Positions 8,090 to 17,037 of a DNA stretch of 34,237 bases are shown here, one piece after another. Positions within the stretch are counted from its first letter, which is position 1; every line of letters starts with the position of its first letter. Both the position numbers and the translations under genes were made by a program. A model generated the notes under the pieces. It did not search any database. It worked only from the letters and a program-made list of their open reading frames with translations, and was not told the origin of the DNA. Source of the stretch: Paraburkholderia solisilvae (GTDB lineage Bacteria; Pseudomonadota; Gammaproteobacteria; Burkholderiales; Burkholderiaceae); assembly GCF_902859875.1 (NCBI RefSeq), contig NZ_CADIKF010000071.1:1-34237 (forward strand), written 5' to 3'.

Positions 8090-9346
8090 TCAAACCGTCG
8101 CACTCAACGCTGGCACGACTATGTTCTCCGGCATCAGCTTCGGCACATAGGCCTGCCCTTCGCCCCAAGCCCCGACCATGTTGGCCCACTCTTGCAGCAT
8201 GTGGCGCCGCTGCTCGCCGTACTCGGCCTTGTTATAAACCGCACGGGAAGAACGTCCCTCCTCGTGCGCCAGACACTTCTCGATCCAGTCACGGTTGAAG
8301 CCGATTTCGTTCAACAGCGTCGAGCCGGTACGGCGCAGATCATGGACGGTGAACGATTGCAGCGGCAGCCCCTTGGCTTGTGCGGCCTCTGCCACGAGTC
8401 CTGTGACCCGATTCAAGGTTGCATTGGACATGTACCGGTGTGCATCGTAACGAGATGGGAAAACAAACCTTGAGCCGGCCGCGCAAGCGTGCAGCGTCAC
8501 GAAAATGTCGAGCGCCTGGCGCGACAGATAGACCACATGCGGATTACGCCCTTTCATCCGCTGCTTAGGAATTGTCCAGGTCTTGTTCTCGAAATCGACC
8601 TCATCCCACGTGGCCTGAATCAATTCGCTTTTGCGTACCAGCGTCAGCAGGATCAGGCGCAACGCTAGCTTGATGGTCGGATAGGTCGCCACCGATTCCA
8701 TCTGCTGCACCATCAGCCGGATTTCCAACGGCGACAAGGCGCGATCCTTCGGCACGAAGGTAGCGATCGTGGATGGCCCCACGCTGTCGGCGGGGTTGTC
8801 CACCTTTTCCCCGTGAGCGATGGCGTAGACGTAGACCTGCTTCACGATGTCCCGAATCTGCACCGCCGTAGCCGGTGCCCCACGCTCCTTGACCTTGCTA
8901 CACAAAGTCCGCAGGTCGTCAGGCTGGATTTCGGTCAGCAGGCGATTGCGGAAAACCGGCAGGATGTCCCGGTCAATGATGTGCTTGCGTGCAGCGCGGG
9001 TGCTGTCGGCCCATCGGGCATGAGCCAAAAATGTGCCCATCGCCGCGCCGAAGGTCTTGATGTCGGTCACGCGGCGTTTCTCGCGCTGCTTTTCAAGCGC
9101 GGGCGAGATGCCTTTGAGAAGGGCTTTGCGTGCGTCTATAAGTAGTTCACGCGCCATCGCCAGCGAAATACCGTCAGGGCCATAGCGCCCGAGGGTCAGC
9201 GTTTCGCGGCGACCATTGAGACGGTAATCGTAGCGGAAGGTGACGGTACCGCTGGTCGATACCGTCACGTACATCCCGTCCCGGTCAGAAGCCTTATAAA
9301 TCTTGGACTTAGGCTTCAGATTGCGTAGTGCAGCGTCGGTGAGCAT
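8090..9346 (-). CDS. int: P4-type tyrosine integrase
   Basis: A 418-aa site-specific recombinase. The N-terminus has the DUF4102 arm-binding domain (MLTDAALRNLKPK, then YVTVSTSGTVTFRYDYRL and LGRYGPDGISLAMAR). The catalytic domain has the full tyrosine recombinase set: Arg238 (LVRKSEL), His335 and Arg338 (VHDLRRT), His361 (CLAHEE) and Tyr371 (AVYNKAEY). It should integrate and excise the island. Its promoter side faces a cluster of TTTACCGTCA repeats (probable arm sites) and, 312 nt beyond its start, an 18-bp match to the 3' end of guaA, which is probably the core site. No frameshift or missing catalytic residue was seen, so it looks active. Confidence 0.93.
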   Translation of the reverse strand: MLTDAALRNLKPKSKIYKASDRDGMYVTVSTSGTVTFRYDYRLNGRRETLTLGRYGPDGISLAMARELLIDARKALLKGISPALEKQREKRRVTDIKTFGAAMGTFLAHARWADSTRAARKHIIDRDILPVFRNRLLTEIQPDDLRTLCSKVKERGAPATAVQIRDIVKQVYVYAIAHGEKVDNPADSVGPSTIATFVPKDRALSPLEIRLMVQQMESVATYPTIKLALRLILLTLVRKSELIQATWDEVDFENKTWTIPKQRMKGRNPHVVYLSRQALDIFVTLHACAAGSRFVFPSRYDAHRYMSNATLNRVTGLVAEAAQAKGLPLQSFTVHDLRRTGSTLLNEIGFNRDWIEKCLAHEEGRSSRAVYNKAEYGEQRRHMLQEWANMVGAWGEGQAYVPKLMPENIVVPALSATV

Positions 9347-9373
9347 CGAGGTTTCCTCCGGTATTTTGACGGC

Positions 9374-9530
9374 TTTACCGTCAGGTTTTACCGTCAGGGA
9401 TCGGGAGACCTGTTGATGCCCGGAAAGCCGCGTAAAACAAGCTTTCCCGAGAAGACTTTTACCGTCAAAGACGGTAAAAGTCTGAATAGTGAACGAGAAT
9501 GTCTTAATCCGGCCCCGATTTTTACCGTCA
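9374..9530. repeat. TTTACCGTCA repeats and 14-bp palindrome upstream of int
   Basis: Perfect TTTACCGTCA copies lie at 9374-9383, 9387-9396 (13-bp spacing, TTTACCGTCAGG direct repeat), 9458-9467 and 9521-9530; TACCGTCA recurs at 9733-9740. The third copy is part of a perfect inverted repeat: AGACTTTTACCGTC (9453-9466), AAA, GACGGTAAAAGTCT (9470-9483). The arrangement of short direct and inverted repeats next to int suggests arm-type integrase sites or AlpA/Xis sites, plus autoregulation of int. Confidence 0.7.
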
Positions 9531-9657
9531 GCTCTACCGCCAACTTATTTTGCTGGCCGGCGATAGCCACCGATAGATACCGCGACGTATTTACTTGAAA
9601 ATCAACACGTTACAGCAGTTTTTCGATAGCTGACGATAGTCCTCGAAGGACGTAAAT

Positions 9658-9675
9658 TCACTCCCACTCGATTGT
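9658..9675 (-). other. attR/attL (guaA-type): Putative att site: 3' end of guaA
   Basis: On the minus strand the 18 bases ACAATCGAGTGGGAGTGA encode T-I-E-W-E-stop, the conserved C-terminus of GMP synthase (GuaA ends ...PPATIEWE). Upstream on that strand the similarity stops (E-L precedes it rather than P-A), so this is not guaA itself but a copied 3' end, as left by an integrase that uses guaA as target. The guaA 3' end is a known island insertion site. Its position just beyond int fits. Intact guaA is not in the window. Confidence 0.6.
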
Positions 9676-10308
9676 CAACTCGACTGATAAGTACGTGTGC
9701 GAACGTGCATTTTTGCAAACATAGCTAGGTCATACCGTCACAAATACCGCGCGTGCAAATAGTACTTCGTTACCCGTCGACCGAACGTTTTCAAGTCTGG
9801 GGCCATAGCACGTTAACCGGCCTGGTAGTTCCCATCTTGGCGTCTTATCGGACTCGCGACAGACTTCAGCGGCGTCAGGATAGTTTTTGTTGGACCGTAC
9901 AGCTGCCTCATTTAGTCGGCGCGAACCTTATGCGTGCGTCGCCTGAATATAGTTTGCAGCGTCGCGGTTGCCTCAGCTCCAGGTCTATTATCTGAATGCA
10001 GCCGGCCGTGGAACATCCAGCTCTGCGGCGCCCGACCAAATGTACATGACCCCGCCCTCATGCGATTGGCATACGCGGTCTGTAGGTCGGACCTTTAGCG
10101 GACCGCAGCACCCACCCTCTCCGGCGATGCGATACCTCGTTGTCTCAATGTCTCCTGCCAAGGCTCAACAGACGCTACTCTGCCATCCCCGTCATCGCCT
10201 CGATGGCGCGGCGCTTTTACGTTGTGTTCGACCGCCTTGTGTGGACCGGACACGGTGGGCCGCGCCGCACGTGCCGTTCCAGAACCGCCTGATCCGGGGG
10301 TGTCAGGC
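9676..10308. other. About 630 bp with no supported gene
   Basis: Open frames here are on both strands and resemble nothing I know. Composition is mixed. A stretch on the minus strand around 10170-10300 has short protein-like runs broken by stops, so it may be a decayed gene. No tRNA, repeat array or terminator was recognised. Confidence 0.4.
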
Positions 10309-12062
10309 CTACACATCTTCAGCCGCCGGCAGGTTCATCGCATGAGCAATCAGCGCGTCCACCCTTTCGTGTGCGTCTTTGATTAGCCGAGGACTTGTCC
10401 ATCCAGTAGGGGCGACCTGACTCCGGAAGAAGTCGCTGAAGAACATTCGCGAGGTTGCCCCGTCGTCATTGGCCATCGCGGCGTCGCGCAAAAGCCGTGG
10501 CAGATTGACCTCGCCCTTGCGCACCGCACCCACCAGCCGCTCGAATTCTTCTATTCCCATCACGAAGACGTTCGAGAGCGGCAGCGTGTGCTCGGCGGCG
10601 TCGTCGGGATAGCCTCTGTGTTCTTCCGGTATCAGGCGCTGCAGCGCTTGCCCACCGCCGATAAAGAGCTCGCGGCTGGTGACGATCAGAAGGAAATCCT
10701 CTCGCTTTGCGAAGCGCGCCGCCAGAGCCTCGTTCTCGCGAACAACCTTCCCCACCTTCCATCCCTGTTCAAGCGCTTCACGCACTCGCCGCATCTTTCT
10801 ATGCGCCCACAACGGGCTGTCCTCCACGATACTGTCGTCTTCGAACTTGCTCAGCTTCGCCTCGACGAAGACATTGCAATCATCATCGCCGTCGAATATG
10901 GCTTCGACCGAGGGCATCTGCGGGCCAACGAGACGCTTGTACTCGGCCTCGTCCATCAGGCTCAGCCCCGACTCCCCCGCGAGCTCGGTGACGTAACTCT
11001 CGAACACCCGACTGAAAGACGCCGTATATTTCGAGTCGAAGAGATCGGAGAGCCGCAGGTGAACGATTTCCTCGGCCCCGCGCGCGAACACCAGCCTATG
11101 CCAGCAATGGATCAGTCCGTTAGGCAACTGGAGCAGCGGAAAGCGCTTCAAGTATGGGAATTCGTACAGCTCGTTCTTTCCATGGATACGTTGCGCCGGG
11201 TCCTTCTGCAACTCCTCGCGCAGGGTCACCATGTCCCGGGCGAACACATCGAAAATCCTGTCGACCTTGTCGCCGTACGTCGCGCGCAGAGGCATCATCC
11301 AGTCGCGACTTAGCGGGACATCCCCGTTCAGCACGGCCGCGTACAGGGCGTACGAGAGCGCGAGGAAATCGTCCGGTTCCATCCCGAAGGCGGCTCGGAA
11401 CTGCTGTCGGTCCGCACCGTTCTTCGGCAGCCGCGCATACAGTGCAGCCCACCGCATGTAGTTCCGGGTTTCCTTTCGCTGGAACTCTACTTGCGGATGC
11501 ATCAGGCTGCGGAGCATGAGGAAGATGTTTTTCGGCTGTGGATCGCGCACATGCTCCGGCATGTCCCACAACTTCTGCCGAATCTCGTCCATCTCGGCTA
11601 TCGTGATCGCGGGGCCGGCTTGTAGCCTTACGGCGTTGTCTTGGAGCGCCCATTTGACGATCAGCATGGTCAACCACGGAGCACTTCTCAGTTCCTCCAG
11701 CCGGCCCGCAGGGGGATTCCACAGCATGTGCAACGCCGCGTTCAGAACCGAGGTCGCGCTGTAGCGAGCGAGCCGGTTCCTGATAGACCGGTACGCTTCA
11801 TCCATGCTGATTTTATGCACGGGCATTTTTCGAGCGAGGCGCATTGCGAAGGGCAAGTCACCCTGGAACGTCGATACTTTCATTGGCAGAATCCGGCTCG
11901 ACCGCTGGCTGAAATTCCGATAACCGATACGGTAACACCGCTCGGCACGCTTGATAATCGCCTCCGCTCGGCGCTTCCTGACACGCGACCGAAGCGGGTT
12001 GTCAGGGATCCGGTTGATGAACTCGCCGATATCGCGCAATCCCGCTCGAAATTATTGGCCAC
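10309..12062 (-). CDS. GapS1-like PD-(D/E)xK nuclease-domain protein, probable 5' frameshift
   Basis: The main frame runs 12039 to 10309 (576 aa from a TTG). A nuclease-like core lies in the C-terminal half: VEAIFDGDDDCNVFVEAKLS, with Asp383 and E393-A-K395 fitting PD-(D/E)xK, followed by DFLLIVTSREL. Overall length and style recall proteins annotated as GapS1 family, first described as an anti-phage system of Vibrio mobile elements; I offer this from memory only. The first ATG is at residue 53, too far in. In the adjacent frame, upstream sequence reads coherently as ANNFERD from GTG 12062, and one added T near 12041 would join it to LRDIGEFINRIPDNP. I therefore suspect a 1-nt deletion or a sequencing error. 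No partner gene overlaps it. Role proposed: abortive or DNA-targeting defence. Confidence 0.6.
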
Positions 12063-12282
12063 AAAGTCATTGAAATGCTCGAGTCCAAACAGGCGCAGAT
12101 CAGCGGCGGCGAGGGGCTCGTTACCGCATAATGCCGAAGTTCAACTGGTCGCCTGAGGATCGGATCGAGCGGCCCGTGGTTGGCCGACTACCGTCTCATG
12201 CGAGGGGCTTAGGACGACCCTGAGCAGATCGTCGGATTGCCAGAAAGCCGACGTCCGTCTGCCTGACATTCTAGGTGTTGTG

Positions 12283-13221
12283 TCAGGACTCGCCTTCGTC
12301 TTCCTCATCTTGCCACGACGAGCATGTCAGACACTGGTCATATTCTTCCCCGATGACGTTCCCCGGACAGTCCGCTTTGGTACAGTCCTTCCGAACCACG
12401 CTATGTGTCTGGTCACATACGGGGCAGTACAAGTTGATTGAATCAGGGCCTTTCGGCCTCAGAACGGCTAGCTTATGCTCAAAACCACCGTCCGTATTAG
12501 CGTCGTAAAGACATTCGGGGCAGAGGTACAAGCGCTGCTTTTTGTCGATGCCTAGATAGGCCTCTACCTTTGCTGGTGGTAACAGCTTCACAACGATCGA
12601 CGCTTCCCAGCAAGTTGTGTTCGTTGCAAACTCCTCTGCCCCGAGCTGAGAACTCGGCGCACGACGCAGAAATTCTCGGCGAATTTTGAACCAACTCTCG
12701 CCAGGAAATAGAGCTTTGTGCATATACAACGCACTGTCGATGACCTCTGCAACGCGTACGGAAACGTTCTTACCGGCTGAGTGCGTAACTACATTTCGGA
12801 CGGCCCGTAGGTTATGAAATTTCTCGACGAAGTTTGCGTCGAATGCCGTATCCGAAAATGTGTCATGCACACGGATAAGGTCTTGCGCATCGATGGTTCT
12901 GAAGAGTTCGAAATCAATCGCACCACCCTCGTATGGCGAGGGCCATCGCGATGGAGAATCAGATATCAACAGGTATGGAGAGACTTCAACGATCCGTCCT
13001 TTGATGATTAGCTCTACGGCCTGCTGCACAATCGTCAGTGCCGTCGTCAGCGTACGCTTTGCGGCCGCCCAATACGCGTCCGATATTTCTGTTTCGTCGT
13101 AGCCGTAATAGTCTGCCTGGTCGAAGTCTATAAGGAGATTCGCGGTAGTGTCCCAAGCAAAATTCAAGAGTTCCTTCCCCGACGTATAGTAGTCGGCTGG
13201 AGTCGGTATATTCGTAATCAT
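12283..13221 (-). CDS. HEPN-domain protein with C-terminal zinc ribbons, predicted RNase
   Basis: A 312-aa protein from ATG 13221, which is preceded by the purine-rich GGCGAAAGAGAG. The N-terminal half is helical, with AKRTLTTALTIVQQAVELIIKGR followed by LRAVRNVVTHS. The RNVVTH segment (R142-N143...H147) is the Rx4H catalytic motif of HEPN RNases. The C-terminal ~80 residues carry four Cys pairs (CPEC, CPVC, CTKADC, CLTC), suggesting two zinc ribbons that may bind nucleic acid or sense. HEPN RNases are common toxic effectors in defence and toxin-antitoxin systems, but no MNT-type antitoxin adjoins. It is transcribed away from the KAP NTPase at 13730 across a 508-bp gap. A few extra N-terminal residues from TTG 13239 are possible. 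The exact family is unknown to me. Confidence 0.7.
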   Translation of the reverse strand: MITNIPTPADYYTSGKELLNFAWDTTANLLIDFDQADYYGYDETEISDAYWAAAKRTLTTALTIVQQAVELIIKGRIVEVSPYLLISDSPSRWPSPYEGGAIDFELFRTIDAQDLIRVHDTFSDTAFDANFVEKFHNLRAVRNVVTHSAGKNVSVRVAEVIDSALYMHKALFPGESWFKIRREFLRRAPSSQLGAEEFATNTTCWEASIVVKLLPPAKVEAYLGIDKKQRLYLCPECLYDANTDGGFEHKLAVLRPKGPDSINLYCPVCDQTHSVVRKDCTKADCPGNVIGEEYDQCLTCSSWQDEEDEGES

Positions 13222-13729
13222 CTCTCTTTCGCCCACCAACAGTCTTGTTCTGCTCTGACACGGCTTCGCAGCTTAGCCCTCGGAAAATCGGGGTGCTTTA
13301 CCCACTTCCTGTAACCGGTCATGGACCGGGCACATGCATCAATTGTCAACTATCTCGACGTTGCAATTGACCGACCGCCTGCGGCCGACTACGGCCCGAT
13401 CCGCATTGGATTGCGCATGCCTCCTTGCACACGCGCACCCAGAACGCATTGCAACGAATCAGCACTGCATCAACGGCTTGCATGGCAAGGCCGGCATCTT
13501 TTCACAGGTCTGCCCAGAGGTGCATGAGATTCGTTCCGCATTTGCTGGGCAACCTTAGCACTTGCATCAAGTGCGTCATGCTAGCACTATCCTTTTCGTT
13601 GAAACAGCGTCGCCCGATACTCTTCTCGCATCAAACATGACAGGATCGCCAGGCGCAGATGAGCATCGAACGATCGATGCCGACGGTTAGGCTGGCCTAC
13701 GGAAAACTTAACCAGTAAGAGCACCCACA
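13222..13729. promoter_or_regulatory. Divergent intergenic region between HEPN and KAP genes
   Basis: This 508-bp stretch must contain promoters for both genes. I see no convincing coding frame. A small perfect dyad, CCGGTC-ATG-GACCGG, lies near 13314-13328. No clear sigma70 boxes were assigned. Confidence 0.35.
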
Positions 13730-15982
13730 ATGGCAGGCGAAAACCAGAGAACATCCGCCGTTGAGCCCGTAATCGAGAGCCCATTGGGCAGCGACGCGCC
13801 GCAAGCGCATCCGTCCTTTGACGAGTTCGGCTATGCCCCTTTCGCCCGTACTATTGCTCGAGCCGCCGCGACGACCCCGAGTCCAAAGGGCCTCGTAATG
13901 GCGATAGATGGGCCATGGGGCGCCGGGAAGACGAGCTTACTCAATTTCGTGCGGCATTATCTGCTGGATCAGAATGTAGCTGTCGTCAAAAACGAATTAG
14001 TGCTTCCCGTGAGCGTAGAGTTCAATCCGTGGTGGTTTGCGGACCGTGAGCAACTGACGTTGCAGTTTCTAGAGCAGTTTCGTGCACGCTTCCCGCAAGA
14101 AAACAAAACACTGATGGCCGTCGCCGACGCGTTTGCTGAATATGCCGATGCGATCGGCTCTGCCGTAGCAACAAGCATTTCTGCTGCCACGGGAGCTCCG
14201 ATTCCGTTGCTTGGAACGTTTGCGTCAGGGCTGCTTAAGAGGTTCAAGCGAACGCCCAAAGACGTTCGAAAACTGAAGGCGGAAGTGTCCGACGCTTTGG
14301 AGAAGGCGGCACAGCGATTTGTAGTGTTCGTCGATGACATCGATAGGCTTGCACCGTATGAAATACGCGAAGTCTTCAAGGTGATCAAAGCCGTCGCGGA
14401 TTTCCCGAACGTTGTATACATATTGGCTTTCGACCGCCGTCTTGTCTCCGAAGCGTTACGGACTTCGCTCGCAATTGCAGATGGCGATGCATACCTCGAA
14501 AAAATTGTACAGGCGCAGTTCGTCTTGCCCGCGGTTTCGGACGAGTTCCTCATCCAGAAGCTTCTGCGCGACCTTGATCGCCTCATTGGTACGCTCGGGA
14601 ACGATGAGATTGCGGTCGATACGACACATTGGAGCAATGTCTTTCATGATGGACTATCGCCGCTAGTCCAGACTCCCCGCGATGTGGTTCGGGCAGTGAA
14701 CGCACTTATGGTTACGTTTCCCGCGGTACGGGGTGAGGTGAATCCTGTGGATTTCATTGCCCTCGAGTTCCTACGTGTATTTGTTCCGGCCGCATACGCA
14801 GTGATCCGCGATAACAAAGCCAAATTCACCGGTCTTGCGCCTGACCGAGGGGAGCGCGTGGAAGCTCAGCAGTTCCACGACGGATGGTTGGAAACCCTGT
14901 CTGCCAGACATCGAGCGCCGGTTAAAGCATTAATGAAACGCCTTTTCCCACGCCTGCAGTGGGTATGGGGAAATGTTACGTACGGCACCGACTCGCTGCG
15001 TCGCTGGAGCGCACAAGCCCGAGTTTGCGTGTCCGAAAAGTTCGATAGATATTTCCAGTTCGGAGTTTCCCCCGACGTGTTGAGCGAGCAGGAGTTACGC
15101 GCCTTTATCCGCCTTGGGGAAAATGTTGATGCGCTGGCTGACGCTTGGGTCGTGGCGTTCGACGAGCGCCGACCTTCCGGGCCTTGCAAAGCCAACGACT
15201 TGATCACAGCACTGACAAAGCTCGACGACCTACCGGTCCCATTTGCAGCCGCATGCATGGAAGCATTTTTCCGCGTGGGAGACGGGTTTTTGAGTGACCC
15301 ACGTAATTCGGTACCCGGATTTTTCAGTGTTCACGCGGACGTACACGCCTTCTGGCTCATCAATCACCTTGCAAAGGCGTTGCCCGACAACCAACGCGAA
15401 ACAACAATTCTGAGACTAATCCGGGAAGGCGAAGCCATCGGATTAGCATGCAGAATCGCGTATAGCATTGACCGGATGTATCAGGCGGACGCTGCGCAAC
15501 GTGATTCGGCCTTCCAAGCCTTTGCGCCTGCGACGGTGGAACAATTGAGAGACATTGTGACTGCCCGGTTGCGTAAAATAGCGCGGGGTGACGGCCTAAT
15601 TCAACTGCCCGATGTTTACCTCGCGCTGCTGGTATGGAGTAATTGGGCTGACATAGCAGAAATCCAGCAATGGTTCCAACGCGCCATGGACGACGACGAA
15701 GTGCTGTTGAAATTGCTCGTCAAGGCCGTACGAGTCGGGACGTCCTACACATACGGAGAGCGGGTCACGCATCGCATCGCCTCGGTTGATCCAAAACTTT
15801 TCGAGCCTTATCTTCTTCCTCCAACGAATCTCGAGCAACTATCCGCACGCCTGCGTGAGATCGCTTCCGGTCGAATACTCGATGAAGTGGAAACTGAAGC
15901 CACGCGGGAATTCGAAAAGGGCATGGATACAATCCGCAACAGCCCACCGCAGGACAGCCCGGCGCCGGTCAGTACGTCATAA
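13730..15982 (+). CDS. KAP-family P-loop NTPase
   Basis: A 750-aa STAND-like NTPase. It has Walker A GPWGAGKTS (residues 61-69), the family-typical SVEFNPWWFADREQL, and Walker B FVVFVDDIDRLAPYE with the downstream VFKVIKAVADFPNVVYILAFDR, all hallmarks of KAP NTPases. The small residue-rich stretch AIGSAVATSISAATGAPIPLLGTFASGLL between Walker A and B matches the membrane-associating insert seen in this family. The C-terminal ~400 residues are helical and unassigned. KAP proteins recur in bacterial defence loci (for example QatA), where they are thought to be the nucleotide-driven component. No Qat partners are next to it. The start ATG 13730 has AAGAG about 8 nt upstream. Together with the divergent HEPN gene it may form one functional locus. 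Confidence 0.85.
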   Translation: MAGENQRTSAVEPVIESPLGSDAPQAHPSFDEFGYAPFARTIARAAATTPSPKGLVMAIDGPWGAGKTSLLNFVRHYLLDQNVAVVKNELVLPVSVEFNPWWFADREQLTLQFLEQFRARFPQENKTLMAVADAFAEYADAIGSAVATSISAATGAPIPLLGTFASGLLKRFKRTPKDVRKLKAEVSDALEKAAQRFVVFVDDIDRLAPYEIREVFKVIKAVADFPNVVYILAFDRRLVSEALRTSLAIADGDAYLEKIVQAQFVLPAVSDEFLIQKLLRDLDRLIGTLGNDEIAVDTTHWSNVFHDGLSPLVQTPRDVVRAVNALMVTFPAVRGEVNPVDFIALEFLRVFVPAAYAVIRDNKAKFTGLAPDRGERVEAQQFHDGWLETLSARHRAPVKALMKRLFPRLQWVWGNVTYGTDSLRRWSAQARVCVSEKFDRYFQFGVSPDVLSEQELRAFIRLGENVDALADAWVVAFDERRPSGPCKANDLITALTKLDDLPVPFAAACMEAFFRVGDGFLSDPRNSVPGFFSVHADVHAFWLINHLAKALPDNQRETTILRLIREGEAIGLACRIAYSIDRMYQADAAQRDSAFQAFAPATVEQLRDIVTARLRKIARGDGLIQLPDVYLALLVWSNWADIAEIQQWFQRAMDDDEVLLKLLVKAVRVGTSYTYGERVTHRIASVDPKLFEPYLLPPTNLEQLSARLREIASGRILDEVETEATREFEKGMDTIRNSPPQDSPAPVSTS

Positions 15983-16001
15983 GGACACGTTCGAAGGGCG
16001 C

Positions 16002-16182
16002 ATGGCAGGATCACGAAAACACGGATACAGCGGTGCTCGATGCGCCGTTTGAGTAGTCGGCTTCAACGACGCCGCAGGTTGATCTCTTGGCCGTCTGGCC
16101 ACTCCTCATGGCAGGTGCGAGACGCCGGGTATGTCAGGCTGCTCTAGACAGCGAACTGGAGCAGTCGGACAACGCCGGATAG
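16002..16182 (+). pseudogene. Decayed copy of the 62-aa gene at 19548
   Basis: In one frame the sequence reads DHENTDTAVLDAPFE-amber-SASTTPQVDLLAVWP and ends LEQSDNAG-stop. It parallels the intact 19548 product (MHEQENADTAVIDAPF...IDIMAVWP...LERSDNAS). The ATG at 16002 is one base out of frame, and an in-frame TAG interrupts at 16054-16056. It is therefore a pseudogene. It ends 1 nt before the stop of the convergent 16184 gene, as in the second copy. Confidence 0.7.
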
Positions 16183-16183
16183 G

Positions 16184-16402
16184 CTACGTCCCGCGCTCCG
16201 CATCGATCCGCCGACGCAGGCTATCGTAGTCCTCGTCGGCGACCTCGAAGTTGCGGGTCAGGCCGGTCAGGATCGTCCCGGCGGTACGGAGATACGCTTC
16301 GTGCTGCGGGCTGCTTGGTGAATGCTCGCGCGCCTGTTCGATGCGCTTCATGATCGCATGGCGCGTGCGCTCGATGTGTTCGTCGTACAGCAGTTCGTTC
16401 AT
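16184..16402 (-). CDS. Small helical protein of unknown function (72 aa)
   Basis: The product starts MNELLYDEHIERTRHAIMKRIEQARE and ends EDYDSLRRRIDAERGT. It is charged and helical with no membrane segment, resembling short phage-encoded accessory proteins. I do not recognise the family. Reality is supported by a second, shortened copy at 19738-19824 that conserves both ends (MNELPYDEHVERT...SLRRLIDAERRT) while 44 codons are missing in frame. It converges with the 62-aa-gene pseudogene, 1 nt apart. Confidence 0.65.
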   Translation of the reverse strand: MNELLYDEHIERTRHAIMKRIEQAREHSPSSPQHEAYLRTAGTILTGLTRNFEVADEDYDSLRRRIDAERGT

Positions 16403-16497
16403 GCGATGAATTTTACATAGACGCCCCGGTTTTGAACGCGTCGCCTACCCGGTCCGCACAGTGGCAGAATACGCCGGTCCAGACGGGGAGAAGAGAC

Positions 16498-17010
16498 ATG
16501 CTAAAAGAAGTGCTGGAGGGCATAAAAGCGTTCGCCGAGTTTGCCGTTAAGCCGTTGATCGGCATTGCGGCAGCGAGCGCGTTCCTGCTGTTCGCGCCGG
16601 CGACGATCCAGGCAACCGTGGGCACGACGGCGTTCGTTCAAACGTACCGATCATGGATTGGTGCGCTATTCGTCGCGTCATGCGCTTTTCTACTCGCGCA
16701 CCTGATCGGCGAAATCCACGACTGGATCGGGATAGCGATATTGACTGGTATGACCAGCCGCAGTCAACGCAGGAAGATGGAGCGGCTGGAGCCCGACGAA
16801 AAGAAGCGCTTGCGCCCGTACATCCGGGATCGAAAATCGTCGGTGTCGTACTCGATCAGCGACGGCGTCGCGCGGGGGCTTGAAGCAAAAGGCATACTTC
16901 TTCGGGCGTCGCAGGTTGGCACACTTAACGGATTCCCGTTTTTGATGCAGCCATGGGCGCGCGAAATCCTTGAGGGAAAACCGGACTTGCTCAATGACAC
17001 GACCGAGTAG
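16498..17010 (+). CDS. SieB-like superinfection exclusion membrane protein
   Basis: A 170-aa protein from ATG 16498, with GGGGAGAAGAG immediately upstream as a strong ribosome binding site; an ORF extension to 16432 is unnecessary. Two hydrophobic segments (about residues 19-40, PLIGIAAASAFLLFAPATI, and 55-80, WIGALFVASCAFLLAHLIG) are followed by a basic, cytoplasmic C-terminal domain with SRSQRRKMERL and FPFLMQPWAREIL. This layout matches the super-infection exclusion protein B family, inner membrane proteins of prophages that block development of related incoming phages. It is followed 27 nt later by another small membrane protein on the same strand, suggesting a short operon of prophage-encoded host-protection genes. 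Confidence 0.65.
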   Translation: MLKEVLEGIKAFAEFAVKPLIGIAAASAFLLFAPATIQATVGTTAFVQTYRSWIGALFVASCAFLLAHLIGEIHDWIGIAILTGMTSRSQRRKMERLEPDEKKRLRPYIRDRKSSVSYSISDGVARGLEAKGILLRASQVGTLNGFPFLMQPWAREILEGKPDLLNDTTE

Positions 17011-17037
17011 CGGCGCATCGCAGTACAGGGGGATGGC

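Noticed and set aside
9753..10345. Overlapping plus-strand frames right of the att site
   Set aside because: No start signals, no recognisable motifs; possibly decayed DNA.
10588..11313. 241-aa plus-strand frame inside the GapS1-like gene
   Set aside because: Antisense shadow of high-GC coding; the minus frame has the coherent nuclease core.
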